Shown piece by piece: positions 1 to 13,129 of a DNA stretch of 64,000 nt. The position numbers were made by a program, and so were the translations under genes. The notes under the pieces are model-generated. The model worked only from the letters and a program-made list of their open reading frames with translations. It was not told the DNA's origin and did no database searches. Within the stretch, counting starts at the first letter, position 1. Each line of letters starts with the position of its first letter. Location: NCBI GenBank assembly GCA_963573305.1, contig OY754337.1, positions 47,691,164 to 47,755,163 of the forward strand, read 5' to 3'. This DNA is from Pyrrhosoma nymphula. Its lineage: Eukaryota > Arthropoda > Insecta > Odonata > Coenagrionidae.

Positions 1-2558
1 CCTTAACCAGTAGATTACCCCAAAAATAATTATTACCTTATTATCTGATTTTGTTATAACCTTACCTAGCATGCATTTGGTGACATTTAGTCTACGTAGA
101 AACGATTGGTTTCATCAGAGCATAAAGGATACAAACTGCTACGAAGGGAAGGTAGGGGTGTCCGTTACTGCTGGGGATTACCTGGGAAGGAGGTCATGTT
201 TGTGTGTACGCCAGTGTACGCCATTAGAGATAACAGGGAGAGAAAATTGTGTAGGTTATAAGGTTTACATACAAACTCCATCCTTTTATGCACATTAGGT
301 TCCCTCATTTTTTCATAAAAATACCTCATTAAGTTAGCGGCGACGTCACTAAAGGCGCGCGGGAGTTCATGACAAAAACTGATATCCTGTTATCTAGGAT
401 GAGAAGAGGCGTACGAGGTTCGTGCATGGTTAACAATATCGGAGGTGATGAGCAGGAGTAAGGGTGAGCTAGAGAAAGAAAATCCGATCAAGGGACTCGC
501 CAGACACGGATGACTACTCTCTTCAAACCATCGCCCCTAACTCCCCCTCGATTCTGAAAATCTAAGAGAAAAAAAGTTTCTTTACAGAAAAAGTTTTCCA
601 TCATCCCTTAAACGAAGTCGAGGGCTATTTTTGCCTCTGACCCACTTCTTCGCCACGCGATTTGATATGAACAGAGTTTGCAGAATGCATTTGCGCAACG
701 GGCGGTTAGGACGTGATACTTCGGAAAAAAGCGGCTTGTCACTCTTTAAGGATCAGCTCCAATTCCCAAAGTTTTTACCCGCACCGTTTGAAAATCTAAA
801 GCTAGAAAAGTTTACTCAAGTTCAGCGTCTTAGGCAGGTGAATTTTTCAAGAGCAAGCTTTGAATGATTGATAGGACATGGCAAAGTAATGCACTTGGTT
901 CAGCGATCTAAGATGAGTGAAATTCAGCACAGATTTTAAGACAGAGGTTCCTCCACAATGCCATTCTGTGGGACTCATGAATTAATAAGTAGAGGATTTT
1001 GGCCTCTAAGCGCATTAAATCTCTTTTATTTGATGACAAGTATCCCTTCAAGGTGAGATTTTGCAGTTTTGTTTAAAAATATTATCAAAAAAGTAAACTT
1101 CAACCATTTAATTGGATGAAAGAGGATCAGAGTCCTGAGCATGAAGAAAGCCAATGAGATAATGGCTTTTAAAAACCAGCACGCCATCATAATTATGAAA
1201 CCGCTTGCCAAAGAAACAGTATTGTTGCTTAATAAGTTATTAATATCATAGGACGAGGATTAATACGGCTATGCATAATTTTTGTTGAGTGAAACCAGGC
1301 ATCAAAGATTTATGATAGCAGAAATCCAATATAAAAGATCGCCACCAAAAGTTTCATAGTTTGACTCGACTAACATGAAATATACCTACTCGTCCACTCC
1401 AGCAACAGCAGCACTCTAACTGACCATGGTCTAATATCAACACGACTCTACAGTAAAGACTCGAGTAACATGAAACATGTTCATCCTTAAATCAGATCTT
1501 GGAGATAAAAGTAGAAAGCCTTTGAAATGCAAAGCACAAGCTAACGAGAGACTAGCGTGTGTGAGTGAGACACTGGAGAGACATGATATGTGAAGGAAGG
1601 AAGAGGCCAGCCCTGCGTCACAAGGGCATGATGAGACAGAAAGATAGGTCCCCATTGAAAGAGCGCTCAGAGTCAAAGGAAATCTTAAGACGCATCTGTA
1701 CATCAAGAGGAACATCAAAATCAATAACGGAGGAGGAAGGACGCTAAGCATGCTTCTCTGAAGGACTGATATCATGGAGAGGATACCCGAGCATGGAAAA
1801 AGAGGAGTGCATGGTGGATGATAGCATTAGTGGAACGCCTTACGACTGCAATTGCGATCGATTGAGTGCAGATGCGAGCTCTAAACTAAACCAATCGGGT
1901 CAGAACAGACTCAGCGAACTGATTTCCAACAAAAGCTATTCATCCAAATAAAACACAGACATGATCAGTGCCTGTAAATCCAACTTACAGATGTAAATTT
2001 AGGTCGACGTGAGATGGATGCAGAATTCACGAAATCTAGACTAAAATAAAGTCAATAGTTTCAAAATAATTTGAGAACTGTCAACTTAAGGATCATAGCT
2101 TACCTACCAGAAACCCTTTCTATAACGAGAAAAATTTTTCATGATAATTAATTTATCCGAGTAAACAGATTTAATTTAAATAAGCACATTTTTCGTAAAG
2201 AATAATTCGTAAAGATTTTTTATCATGATAGAGGGAAAATATAATAGACACCTTTTTATTCTAAGTGATAAATGAATAAGTTCCACCAAGTAACGCCTGA
2301 AATTCCGCCTAATCCCATTTTAAACTTTTATTCCCGTTAATAAAAAATAGGACGTTTAAGCAACGATACAACAGGCATTGCCAGCATGCAATAAATAAAT
2401 TTTTAAATGCACGATTTGGATCAGGCTTCGTCACATGTAATAAGATTAAAATAGACCAATAAAGTAAAAATGATTGAGTGTGATTTTTTCGAACCTAAAC
2501 GATGACGCCATTTCTAACACATCATAATTTTTGTATAAGTAGAACTAAAGAGGGTATT
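1..2558. other. Unassigned AT-rich DNA
   Basis: No family, RNA gene or repeat was recognised. Open frames here are short (under about 115 codons) and show no domain or codon pattern that argues for coding. The stretch is ordinary AT-rich intergenic or intronic sequence as far as can be read. Confidence 0.5.
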
Positions 2559-2992
2559 TATCACTACGTTTATCAATCGATCTCAGATCGATCTGCACTC
2601 AGACGATCTGAAAGTTCAGAAGCGAGCTTACTCAGATCGCCTGGTTTCCCAATACGGTCTGAAGATATTGATATTGAACTATCGAATTCAGTCGCCTGAA
2701 TTATTTTGAAATTTCTCGATTATTTCAGCCGCACACTTCTCACCCTTACCTTCTAAAAAATGCAAGTAAATGATATCGATTATACTTTGTTTTCCATCGG
2801 CAACCAAAAGAAGAGCGTAGATCGCCACGACGCCGCAGTCCGTTCTCCCTTCGGATCGATCTGAGATCTCAGACCGGGTGGGAAAGCGGGCTGACTCGGC
2901 TCGCTTCTTGGATCGATATGGTCAGCCTGTTCCGTTTGCCATACCGAGCTGAGCTGATCAGATCTGAGATCCATTGGTATACATAGTGTATG
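2559..2992. mobile_element. MITE with long imperfect TIRs
   Basis: The left arm (about 2559-2690) and the right arm (about 2860-2992) are imperfect inverted copies of each other. Shared blocks in order from the outer ends are CACTAYGTWTAYCAAT, GATCTCAGATC, AGAAGCGAGC, TTTCCCA and CGGTCTGA. The centre of about 170 bp is AT-rich and has no coding potential. This is the layout of a non-autonomous DNA transposon. Superfamily is not assigned because a target-site duplication is not clear. The arms are rich in GATC-type palindromes, which could by themselves form secondary structure. Confidence 0.6.
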
Positions 2993-3270
2993 TACTATTA
3001 GGCATGCGTAAACTAAGATGAAAAATTTGTTCTCCGCCGTAACTTGTGGAATTTGTTGTACTAATAGCAACAAGTGTAATATTAAAGCAATAATTTTGTC
3101 GTTTCACACAGAATACCAATTAAAAATACATGAAAAGTGCTGAAAAAAATTCATTTTAAACTAATAATGTAAATACATTGGGAAAAAACAAGTATTGCTT
3201 TCATTTCAATGAGATAAAATATCTGGATACAAATTTAAGCTAAGATTGATGAAATTTCTTGTTTCAACAC

Positions 3271-3534
3271 AAGTTATTTCAGCCTTCTCGAACATATAAT
3301 TTCTCTCCTGATTCATATTACTGCAGTCCAATCGTTTTCGACATGAAGGAGCATTTAGTCAATAATTTTCCTCATTCACACTTTAAAAAACTAGCCTACA
3401 CTCTATGTTTTCGATATAATGATCCTAATAGCTTCAAAGCCATTCTTCAGCAGCATAAAATTAAAAACTGGGGCCACTTCGACCAAAAGCTTAATCGGTA
3501 TAATCCTGGCGAATTGCGGAAACTGTTGATGTGA
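3271..3534 (+). CDS. Possible terminal exon, unidentified protein
   Basis: An open frame of about 85 codons runs to a TGA ending at 3534. It has no upstream ATG in frame, because a stop lies at 3250, but a plausible splice acceptor (TTATTTCAG) sits near 3273-3281. The translation is compositionally protein-like, with aromatic, Lys, Asn and Leu residues and a possible helical C-terminus (FKAILQQHKIKNW, then NPGELRKLLM). I do not recognise the family. It could be a last exon of a host gene, a retro-copy fragment or chance. No partner exon was found. Confidence 0.25.
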   Translation, partial: KLFQPSRTYNFSPDSYYCSPIVFDMKEHLVNNFPHSHFKKLAYTLCFRYNDPNSFKAILQQHKIKNWGHFDQKLNRYNPGELRKLLM

Positions 3535-4260
3535 GAGTACAAAACTTCTCTCCGGACGTTCCTCTTCCTTGTCATTATAATTCAATCAGCCCGATGACTA
3601 ATGGGATGAGACGGAAGAGAAAAACTGACGCTTTAAATGTATTCTCACGGCCATCGCTGGGATTCCTCGGTCTGACCCCGAGCTATAAATCGGAGTCAAA
3701 CAAATTCCCTCCTGCTGAAATTGGGTCCTTTCCGATCTACATTTCAACCAGAAGGCTTTAATTGGGACAGTAATCTACGCCCCTCTAATGACCCCACGAC
3801 GATAAATTCCAACTAGAACGACGAGGTAATAACGCTGGGCTTCCTCTTTTCCCCCTTATCTGGCTCTATTCCGTGGATATATCCTCTGATGAACCCAATA
3901 TGAGAGTAGTCCATCGATAACAACACGTTCATAAAGGAGGTCCTACCGCCACTGTGTAGGTCAAAACAAATACTGACATCCACCTTCTCGTTGGTATTGT
4001 TTAAAAACACTGCTCCAACTGATGAAATTACTTAGCTATTAAACAAAAAAAGTAAAAGTACAAAATACGTAGATTATTCGACTAATGTATTTTATAACGT
4101 ACACTTTTTCCACTCACAGGAGCAGACTGTTGAGTCAAAATAAAGCATATTGACTTCAATTCCAGTAGTCATTTGTGAATAACTCACAAAATAAGATGAA
4201 TTGGTGCCTTAATTATTCCACCATTCAATTAATTAAATTGATGAAATTCTCAATGAAAAA
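3535..4260. other. Unassigned DNA
   Basis: Nothing recognisable. A stretch near 3810-4010 is slightly less AT-rich, but open frames on both strands look non-coding. Confidence 0.4.
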
Positions 4261-4261
4261 A

Positions 4262-4345
4262 CCATTTGACATGACTGGGATTCAAACCCGGATCAACATA
4301 TTGCAGGTCAGACGTCTTACATAATTACACCACAAATTCATCTTA
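4262..4345 (-). repeat. tRNA-like SINE head or tRNA pseudogene
   Basis: On the minus strand there is a box-A-like segment (TGGTGTAATTATGTAAG) followed about 30 bases later by a good box B (GGTTTGAATCCC), as in a tRNA-derived pol III promoter. The cloverleaf is not intact enough to call a functional tRNA. The most likely identity is the head of an old SINE or a tRNA pseudogene. Confidence 0.5.
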
Positions 4346-7300
4346 GTTCAAGGCGAATTTCACCGGGATTTATTTCTAACAAAATGTTATCGTCCCTAGT
4401 GTACACAGGCGCCCTGTGTCGCCTGGGGACGGTCACTGGGTAAGGTCGTGCATGATATGCCACAGTTGCGGAAGATAAACCCAACACTGTCGCTTTGGAA
4501 CGACTAACTTATGAAAATTTCCAAATCAGTACAAAATGCACAAATGATGTTGTGTAATCACGAGTACGGTTGCATATATCTACAAAAAAGGAAGAAGGCA
4601 TTTCCTGGTACCCACTGGTTCAGGTATGCCATCTGAAAAATTCTCCCAAGAGGTCACAAAAATGTACGTAAGTTTTTAGCACCATGTTGCCACTCTACCA
4701 ATATTTACTCCATGGCCGTGTGTAACAAATCGAATTCTTATATTTAAAAAGCTGACGGCTGGCAAAGGTAAAAGAAAAGCAAACCAAAGTATTTTTTTTT
4801 AGATACGAGCAACGGTGTCTCTCGTATTTATAAGCGAGAATAATCTAGATCGTGTAAACACGTCATTTTTCGTCGTAAACGGCGAGTAAACTGAGAGAAA
4901 TAAAACCAGTTTAGACATGAGAAACGGAATCGGACGTGAAATCCGGAAAATCTGGCAACTCCCGTTTTCCCAAGTCAACCTAAGAAGAAGAAGAAGACGA
5001 GAAGTAACCAAGCCAACGCCCCTTCAGCGACATGCACAGAACAATCTGCGGAGATCTTTCGGTGACGATGTAAATAAAACTAGCCACACCCATGCTCTTT
5101 AAACGCCCACAGATGAAAAAACACTGTCGGACGGCGTTCCGTCCGAAGACCCACGCGGAGAAATAAAATACATCAATTTCTCATACATATAAATGGTGGT
5201 GATCTCCAATGAATAAGAGAGCAAGTTTAACCCAAGTGACTACTCGTGATTAATTTGTTACCCCACACCAGGGCTTACAAAAATTACGCCAGAAAGATTA
5301 ATTTTTGAATCACTAATCCTCCTTCCCTGCCAAGAATTCTTACGCATCTTTTTTCCCATTCAAGTTACATCCAAACAGGGATGAAGGAAGCAAGGCTGAA
5401 TAATCAGACGTCAATTAGTACAATAAAGCATATCCAATACCATAGTGTTCGTTACATGGATAGTTTAATATGTTGAAATAAACTTCAGTTAAGTATAAGT
5501 TTCTTTAACATGTGAGCATTGAATTACAATACACAATATTTTAGCCATATGCTAGCAATGACTGAACAAAATAGCAGGACACAAACTCTACCACTCTTCC
5601 GAGACCAAATTATTTTATTAAATATGTCATCGGGAGAGCAAGAACAAGGGTAAGTAGAATCTTTCATTAATTTGGACAGTAATTTTGAAAAAAAACGAAT
5701 ACATACTAAAAAAGAAGACATTTCGCGTCAACTAAGTATTACGCGCTTAGGAATAGTGAGAAAAATGACAGTAGCAATAGAAGAGTTCATTATGAAATAT
5801 GATTACAGAATTATTGAGGCGTTAATTAAAAGTTAATCATTACTTTAGTGTGGACAGTAGCGCTGCGTGTTCCACTAACTCGATCTTTGAACAAAGAGGA
5901 TAAGGCTCTTCTGAGCTGTATAAGCGAGGGCAATACTAAGCAGAATGGAGTGTAGAAAGAGAAACGAATACATAATTGGGTAAAGGACGGATAAAATATT
6001 GCACATCATATACACATCTGGAACACCATCAATTTGAAATGAGAATCTTCTTAATCTTCTCGGAAGGTCGATTGATATATGCTAAGAACTTCAAAACTCC
6101 TCTGAAAGTCAGTCGATATCGTTTCATTCTTTAGTCGCTTGTCAAATTGCGACGGAGAGGGAGTTACAAATTGGGCCCTCCAAATCCACGGAGATGCCCA
6201 TGAATCACTGACGTTATGACCCAGATGGGATATTATCGCACGGAAAGGTCCTAAGGAAGCCTTGCCAAGACCAAAGAGATCGGCATTATGACGGCTGAAG
6301 TGAAACATGTAGCTAAGAAGCTTATTTTAAACTCCCGATCCGGTGATGGACTGTCGACCTTGTCACAGCGCTTCCGAAAGCAGATCACAAGCGTGTTTCT
6401 CGGTCATCTCACGATTACTTGAAAGTGCACCTTTCAAATTTTTCGATTTCTCCCGGCCATGTAAAGGAGATATCAATTCTCTTATGCAAATGTCGGCTGC
6501 CAAGCTAACCATAGAATTTCAAATTAAATTTACGGGCAGAAAAATGACGAACCATACTCGATAACATCATAGCAAGAGATACAATGCATTCATAAATTAA
6601 TGATACAGCATTATGGACTCTAGATCTAGCATCTCTTCTTGCAATTAAATTTAGAAACGGAGCGTTTTTTTAGCATAAAGGAAGAAACCGCAAATAATGG
6701 ATCGAAAAATCTTCAATAATGAATAAAAAATTTCAATAAGCATTGAACTAAGTCGAGCAAAATTACTTATAATGTTAAATATGATCTGTTAATGGTTAAA
6801 TTTAGTCTGTATGAGGTGGTTTAAGGACACAAGTCCATACTGGGTGAACCAATCATAATAAATAATAATAGTTTATTGACTTCCGAAAATTATATTCACC
6901 AATTAACAATATCTTCATACATAATCTTGGAAAACTTTAGGTAGTCTCTTTGCATTAAACTCATTTTACCTTCACAGGAGAGCATTGCTGCATATATCTT
7001 AAAAGAAAAACAATAAAAAAGTACAATGCATTAATTCGAAAATAAAAATTACTAATTATCCAAAAATAGAAAAATAAACGACTTTACACAATAATATTAA
7101 ATAAATATTCAGCATCTGGCTGAGTAAATACCCATTCCACAGCCATTTGAAGTAAACTATTGCTTTTAAATTTTACATCCACTGGTAACAAGTTATACAC
7201 TTTGCGACACATAAAAACATGATTTAAAGAAAGTTTCATTGGGTTTTATTAACGAAGCGTAATATTTATCACCAAAATAGCATCACTAGCCAATGGAATT

Positions 7301-7370
7301 AATATTCAGATATCAATAGTGCCTCTTTGAAAATCCTAAAAGCAGTTTCATTGTTGACGGAACGAAGACG
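4346..7370. other. Unassigned AT-rich DNA
   Basis: No gene or clear repeat boundary was found. A short GC hairpin lies near 4392-4432 (CGTCCC with GGGACG). TAATAATAATAG followed by TTTATTG near 6855-6875 could be the antisense 3' end of an old retroelement. Open frames are short and unconvincing. Confidence 0.4.
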
Positions 7371-7374
7371 GGCG

Positions 7375-7606
7375 CGATCACGGTTCTCCATAACGCGTAC
7401 GCTTCCGTTATCGTTATTTTTCAATTACGCTCTTGAGAGCGTATCGGCAATTCGGAACGTGATCGGCATTCTTAAAATTTTTTCAGGTCATTTAAATCAC
7501 TAGTTTTAATTGATGCAGAGAGTTCAAAGGGCAGTAACTGTGATAACGTTTGCGTTTTGGATAACGATAACGACAACGCGAAAGAAGGATCCGTGATCCA
7601 ACCTCT
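7375..7606. mobile_element. Short TIR element (MITE), copy 1
   Basis: The ends are imperfect inverted repeats: GATCACGG and GTTATCGTTAT on the left reappear inverted on the right (GATAACGATAAC, GATCCGTGATC). A second copy lies at about 13742-13975 with the same order of blocks (CGCGATC, GGTTCTCCATAA, CAGTAACTGTGA, TTTGCGTTTT, AACGATGAAGACA). Two copies sharing both ends and a TIR layout support a non-autonomous DNA transposon. It has no coding capacity. Confidence 0.6.
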
Positions 7607-8084
7607 GTCAAGTCTCTTGTTCCTGTTTGCTATAGTGCATGCCATTATGCACTCGTCCGCTACTCCGCGTGCTGTAGCATAATAAAGTTCTACGAGCTCT
7701 AGCGAAACAAATACTCTCTGATAACGCAAAAATAATTTGAATTTCATCGCTGAAATGTTTCATAAAAATTTGTCTTGAAGGTGAAACTACGCAGGGAGCG
7801 GTATATCCAATGAAGTGTGGAATATAAGTGCGTTGCATGAAAGAAACCAAACTTACGTATTCTTACGTTGAAATGGAATCCTTAACAGTTGAAAGTAGAT
7901 TTTTGGTAACAATAACATTTATTTATCAAACAAATTGAAAACATCGAATTTATTTCGCGTTTAACGCAATTACCGCTAAAAATCGCCATCTCTAATCATA
8001 GCCATAGCACCAATCTAAATTCCACTTTTCTGACCGTATTAAAACTGGTACCTGAGATCAATCTGGCGTCGACATTAAGCTAAC

Positions 8085-8300
8085 CTAAATTTAAGGCACC
8101 AAAGGAACAACAGTTTAACGTCCCATCTGACAGGCAAAGTACGGCACTACAAAAGCTCTGCCCACACGGCACCCAAGAAGAAAACGGGATTCCCACTGAA
8201 AACTCTCCACCACAGACGGGATTCGAACCCAGACACTCGATATGAGAAGCCAGTACTATAGCCCCCACACAATTCCCAATCCCCGTTCGCTTTCTGTGCA
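8085..8300 (-). repeat. tRNA-derived SINE, copy 1
   Basis: The minus strand begins with a tRNA-like head. Box A-like sequence (GGGCTATAGTACTGGC) is followed by box B (GGGTTCGAATCCC). The body shares blocks with the copies at 13130-13425 and 46445-46625: TGGAGAGTTTTCAGTGGGAATCC-like sequence, the ATGGGACGTTAAACTGT block and a GGTGCC block. It is a pol III-type non-autonomous retroelement and is diverged. Confidence 0.6.
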
Positions 8301-8520
8301 AGTTTATTCTTAAATGAATTTCGTAATCGGCTTCCGTTGGCATAACGAAAGTAAATTTGTCACATAACTCATCATGTCGATGTCAAGCGTTTCATGCGAT
8401 TCATTAAGTATTTATTTCTCAAGCAATTGTTTTCAGAGGACCGCGGGCATATCTCATTTTGATTCATCACCTAGGCTGTGAGAATCATAGAATACAAAAA
8501 TGTTGTTGAACTGAAAGCAG

Positions 8521-8660
8521 TTTTTGTACTGACCACCGTTTATTTGAAATCACAATGCGTTCCAACGACTTACGTCACTTTTAAGACACTAGAAAGTGAC
8601 GAAAATCGGTGAAACGCATTGTGTCAGTTTTTATATTTTAAATAATCGGTGGATAAGTAA
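8521..8660. repeat. Decayed inverted repeat with hammerhead-like arm
   Basis: CACAATGCGTT near 8551-8561 is matched inverted by AACGCATTGTG near 8613-8623. The right arm reads GTGACGA, then GAAACGCATTGTG, which resembles the hammerhead core seen intact at 29236-29274. The first core base is changed and stem II does not pair well. It is probably a remnant of the same foldback family. No flanking duplication was found. Confidence 0.3.
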
Positions 8661-8782
8661 AAAAACGTCTTCAATTTGAATTATAATTCAATTGTTCCTT
8701 GAAATCCTGCCAAAACCGTTAGACGAATACTTAATGCATCATTTGCATTTCGAAATCATATTCCAAGGGAACTGACTCATAT

Positions 8783-9139
8783 TCAATAAATTAAATTTAA
8801 TGCCAATATATATATAATGGCCCAATTATCGAGCCGTGTAATCCATTCCATTTCCCATGCGTCGCCAGATGTTTCATCTGGTCTATTTTTGTGGAGAACA
8901 TCTGGCAACACAGAGGCATGAATGGCAAGATTTTCTACCCAACCGAAGCCAACGGTATTTGTAAAGTTATTCTGGTTCCCCTTCACTGAAATTGTGTCTT
9001 CTGATTGCCTCAGGCAAAAATTAAAAACCATGGCGCTCATCGAATCTCTGAGGTCACAGTAGAATGCGTATGAAGGACTATATGCAGGGCCGTCAACGAC
9101 CTTAGTAGTAGCGGTTTTCTTTAAAAAAAATTTCATTTA
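8783..9139 (-). CDS. Possible exon or old TE fragment, unidentified
   Basis: An open frame of about 117 codons on the minus strand. The middle, from about 9100 down to 8820, reads like protein (for example VVDGPAYSPSYAFYCDL and GDAWEMEWITRLDNWA). No family is recognised, no start or splice pattern is convincing, and the 3' end runs into a TATATATA tract. It could be an exon, a decayed transposon gene or chance. Confidence 0.2.
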
Positions 9140-11504
9140 TTTTTTCCAAATTAATTTTACGAAAAAAATTATTCTAAGACGACACATGAATAAAATATGA
9201 ATAGAAAATGTTTCTCTTGACAAAGCCCAAAATAGCTATTCAAGCGTTCATTTATCTGTATGGGGATCATTTAATTCTTTGGTTTATCTGAAAATATCAC
9301 ATAAAAGAAGAGAATAACAAATATTTCAAGCAGAAAGAAAAGTTGGTAAATTACCCATGATGACACAGACGCGATTTGTGGTTAAAATTAGCGGTAACAA
9401 AACATATTAGGCTAGCATTTTAATGATTAATTTTAAAAATGTTTACAAATAGGTATCACGCGTCTTCAAATTTATGCTATATATTGGTCTCAGTTTATTT
9501 ATTTACCCATTGTGAAGTGTAACTGTGATATTTTGGGTATTTACATACAGACAATGCCTAAATAGCGTCTAATGCCTAAGATATTACCTTATTTATCCAT
9601 CACCTGAATCACTGTTAAAAGCTTTAATTTTTTCCTCCGTGTTTAAATAGATAAATAGTTATAATTTATTATTATTTATTAATCATTATCTTACAATAAG
9701 AAACATTTTTCTAAAATATTTTTCAAAAATATCCAATGTTCAAGTTTCATAATTTGCTAGCGTTCTCTATAATGGGCAAACTACGTAATTGAAGACTATT
9801 GCCGCTCTATACTCATAAGCAAAGTATCCGCTAAATCATAGGAAACATTTTTTCGAGCACATAGTAAATAGTGTAGGATAGCAATCCGGGCAGAAACTAT
9901 TTAAAACTAACGTAATCAATAAAAAGTAAATCTTTAGGTACGATCTACAAGGCCTACATTTGGGGCACCATGGACGCAGGATGCCTGGTCACAAAAATAA
10001 GCCTAACAGTTGAAAGAATACTTGCTCAACTGACAGCATAGCAAAAGTCAAGGGCAACTATAATTAAATTTCCAAACCTAGAAAACATTTTAAATCAATA
10101 TAATATCGAAAGCAGTTAGCTATATCATCCTACTTAGTCAATAAAATCTGTAATACATTGCCGCTTAAATTCTCAACACGAGCAAATGAGAGGGCAATCT
10201 GCTAAGAAATATATGAGGGAGAAGCAAAATCTAGCCCTAATGCATCTCTAATCCAGCCAGAATGATTCATCGAGCACTAAAATTTCAGTTTGCCTATAAA
10301 ATACATCGTAGGAAGGGCCCTTGTAAAATAATCACCAAATTCAAGCACACTCACTGACTAAAACCACCGCTCTCAAGAGAGCCAAACGGTTCGCTAAGAG
10401 GTCTTCAGCTTTTGTTTTATCTGTACACACGTATTCCCCATTACTCGCGAATCCGACACTTTGTAGGGCACACCCTCTTAACGTTAGCAAAAAACCAGAA
10501 CCGTAGAGTAGAGGCACTTCTCTGAGTGAGTGGTGGTGGTGTGATATTTCATATCCTAGATGGAAGGAATATTTTTTTATATCCTCACACGACTCAGACC
10601 CCTCTTCAGGAACTTGAGTAGCCCACCCACTTCAAACATTCGCGAGGAAAAGTGAGGCTCTTCCGAAGAGGGATACATATTTATGAATGTGGGAACGGTC
10701 TTTTTTTTATTCGTCCGCTCCACTCCCGTCGGTGACTCTTATAGAGTTCATCACTGAGCTGAGCTACGAATGAGTAAGTGGGAGGAAGCAGTGGTTGAAT
10801 GTGAGAGGGAGAGTTTCATCCCAACCTCTCCCAACCTCTCCTCAACCCCTCCACCAGTCGCACAGAGGGTGAGATGGGAGAGCAGTGACGTGAGGGAGGA
10901 TTGTTGCTGGAGAGGTTGCTATGTGGGTCGCTGTGATCGCTGAGCGCTTCGAAGAAAGAGGGGGATAGGACGCGAGACTCCGACGGAGCGTGATGCGAAA
11001 AGGAAGCGCGGGGAAAGTAAAAGAAAAGAAGATCGCCGGGAAATTTTACGCTCCGACTCTTTGATTATTCGTTAGCGATGGTTGCACGCACAGTGGAACG
11101 TTTCCCTTGCACTTTTCATCAGCAAACTTTCTTCAGTATTATTTATTACTAGAAGTGATATACTGGTAGGGGTAGGTTAAGATGGAAGTCGAAATACCTT
11201 CACCACACTACTTTACTATTGTACAGCGTATCAATAAATACTAAAGTTAAAAACTTGTAATTCCGGAGACGTAATAATATAGCTATGAGTCATATTTTGT
11301 TAAAATTTCGTCTTTATCGAACGCTCTGATTTGCAGTTATCACACGTCAAAGTTACGCATGGCGCAGTAGCGCTTAAAAAAAATGGGACCTAATTTTTCT
11401 CTTTCGCCAAAAACAGGTGCAAATTTTTAAAAATACATTCTACGCATGGATTGAATAGAAAACAATTGTAAATGTTGATACACATAATGTGAATCTCCTA
11501 TGAG
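9140..11504. other. Unassigned DNA with purine-rich segment
   Basis: Mostly AT-rich DNA with nothing recognisable. About 10500-11050 is G/A-rich on the plus strand, with several GAGAGG and CCCAACCTCTCC-type blocks, but no gene or repeat boundary is evident. Confidence 0.4.
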
Positions 11505-12010
11505 CCTTCTCGGATTTGATCTACAAGATTTTGGCCCGGACAGTAATTTTACACCGTTGAAGGTCCTTGCCTCCATGCATGATTTCATTCTTCAGCTCGG
11601 CATACGTCCTACACCTCTCTTCATCCCGTCCGTAAAATCTATTCTCTTTATTCCTCTTTCTCCGCTTATCCAACATCCTCTCCAATACCACGACCTTCAT
11701 CATCTCACCTCTCATTACCTGTTCCAACTACTTACTTAATAGGTACTCTGTCTCCTTATCTCCTCCAGAAGTTTCCTCTTACCACCCCGCATACGGAAGC
11801 ACTTCCTCCTTCGCCTACTTTTTCGTCCACCGAAGTTACCCCATCCTCCTCCACACCCACATTTCAAACGTCTGCAGCCCATTTTCTTCCTCTTTCCTGA
11901 TAGTCTATGTTTCTGCGCATACAACGCTACACTCTATATTTGGCTCTTAGTCCGTCTTTTCTTTACGTTCCTACCTAAGCTGCCCGTTATTTCTCTCCTA
12001 TTCGTAAACG
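11505..12010 (-). pseudogene. RTE-like LINE C-terminus, decayed
   Basis: Minus-strand translation across several frames gives the pattern at the C-terminus of RTE-type endonuclease-reverse transcriptases: ETQTIRKEEENGLQTFEMWV, WRRMG, then GKRKLLEEIRRQS. Stops and frameshifts break it. The same protein pattern recurs at 12598-13125, 45890-46315 and 61635-62219, so it is a family signal. Only the region after the catalytic RT motifs is present. It is a dead 5'-truncated copy. Confidence 0.55.
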
Positions 12011-12597
12011 CCTCCTCTGCTAACGCTCTTCTCCCTCTATGATACACAAAACACGTTGTAACTTCCACACAGACTTCAGCTCAAATTCGTCAAAAACGTT
12101 CTTCTGTAGATTCAGCTACATAAAAATTCCCCTAATGAGGGGTGCTCACACTATGATATATAATAATTTTTCACGCCGATAACTTCAGTCAAGTTTCAGC
12201 CGATGTCCTGCGGTCAAATATTTTGATAAAAAGTTTCACCAAACGAGTTAGAGTATAGAGTGACAGGCAGAATTTGAAGTAAATTAAATTTTATCCCATG
12301 ACGTTAACTGAACAATTCGTTGATGCCTTGGAATAAAAGTTCATTTTCTTCGAATTCTCCCTTTCACACGATCAAAACCAGGGATATCTAGATGCCTCCT
12401 ATAGAATATTTTCGTTCATCATTCATTATTATTGATCTAGGCAATTAAAAAAACTTTTTCTGAAGCCTCAAGATACCCATTCAAAGTTACAAAATTTACC
12501 GGTATCCCGTCGGCGCCTGACCTGCTAATCCCGCAAGCGAGAATCAGAAAAGTTGGAGTTTTTTTTACAGCAACATCTCCATAATCATCAGCAGACA

Positions 12598-13125
12598 TCA
12601 ATCCGAGGGTTGGTATGCAACAATACTCCATCTCACTCTCCCTAAGGCTAACCGTTTCAATCCCACTTCAGTCTTCATTTTACGATACTCATAATTTACT
12701 TAATGCATTCCATCAACGATCTTCCTCGACAATTCTTCCGTTACTGTTATCAGGAGGCTGTCGCGTCGCAGAATGTATCAAATAAGTTTGCTTCTTCTAT
12801 GCTCACTGATTTTTCACTAGAATTCCTCTCCCTCTAACTCTACGTAGAACGTTTTCATTAGCGACTCCATCCGTCAATTTGATTTTCATCTTTCTTCAAT
12901 AATACCACAATTCTATTGTGTCCAATCTTCTTTGTTCTGGAGCTGTTATCCTCCAAGCTCCACTGTCCTATAGGAGCTCCAAATGTACGTTTTAATAAAG
13001 CACTTCCTAATTTACAAGCTTTTGTCACGGACTATGCATAGAATTTTCTTCTAATAGAGTGCTTTCTTGGCTTGCACTACTCTACTCACTTTATCTTTTT
13101 ATCTTCTTGGTTCGTCCACTAGAGA
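12598..13125 (-). pseudogene. RTE-like LINE C-terminus, decayed, second copy
   Basis: Minus-strand reading gives IRKCFIKTYIWS, later YILRRDSLL, and the end RVRWSIVAYQPSD with a stop near 12598. These match positions of the copy at 61635-62219 (VRKYFIKIYIWS, then RRVERRAAANQSSD and stop). Several frameshifts and stops are present. It lies directly beside a SINE (13130-13425), which may have used RTE machinery; that is inference only. Confidence 0.6.
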
Positions 13126-13129
13126 AGGC

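Noticed and set aside
8551..8623. A working hammerhead at the inverted repeat near 8.6 kb
   Set aside because: The first core base is changed, stem II does not pair and stem I is absent; listed only as a remnant.
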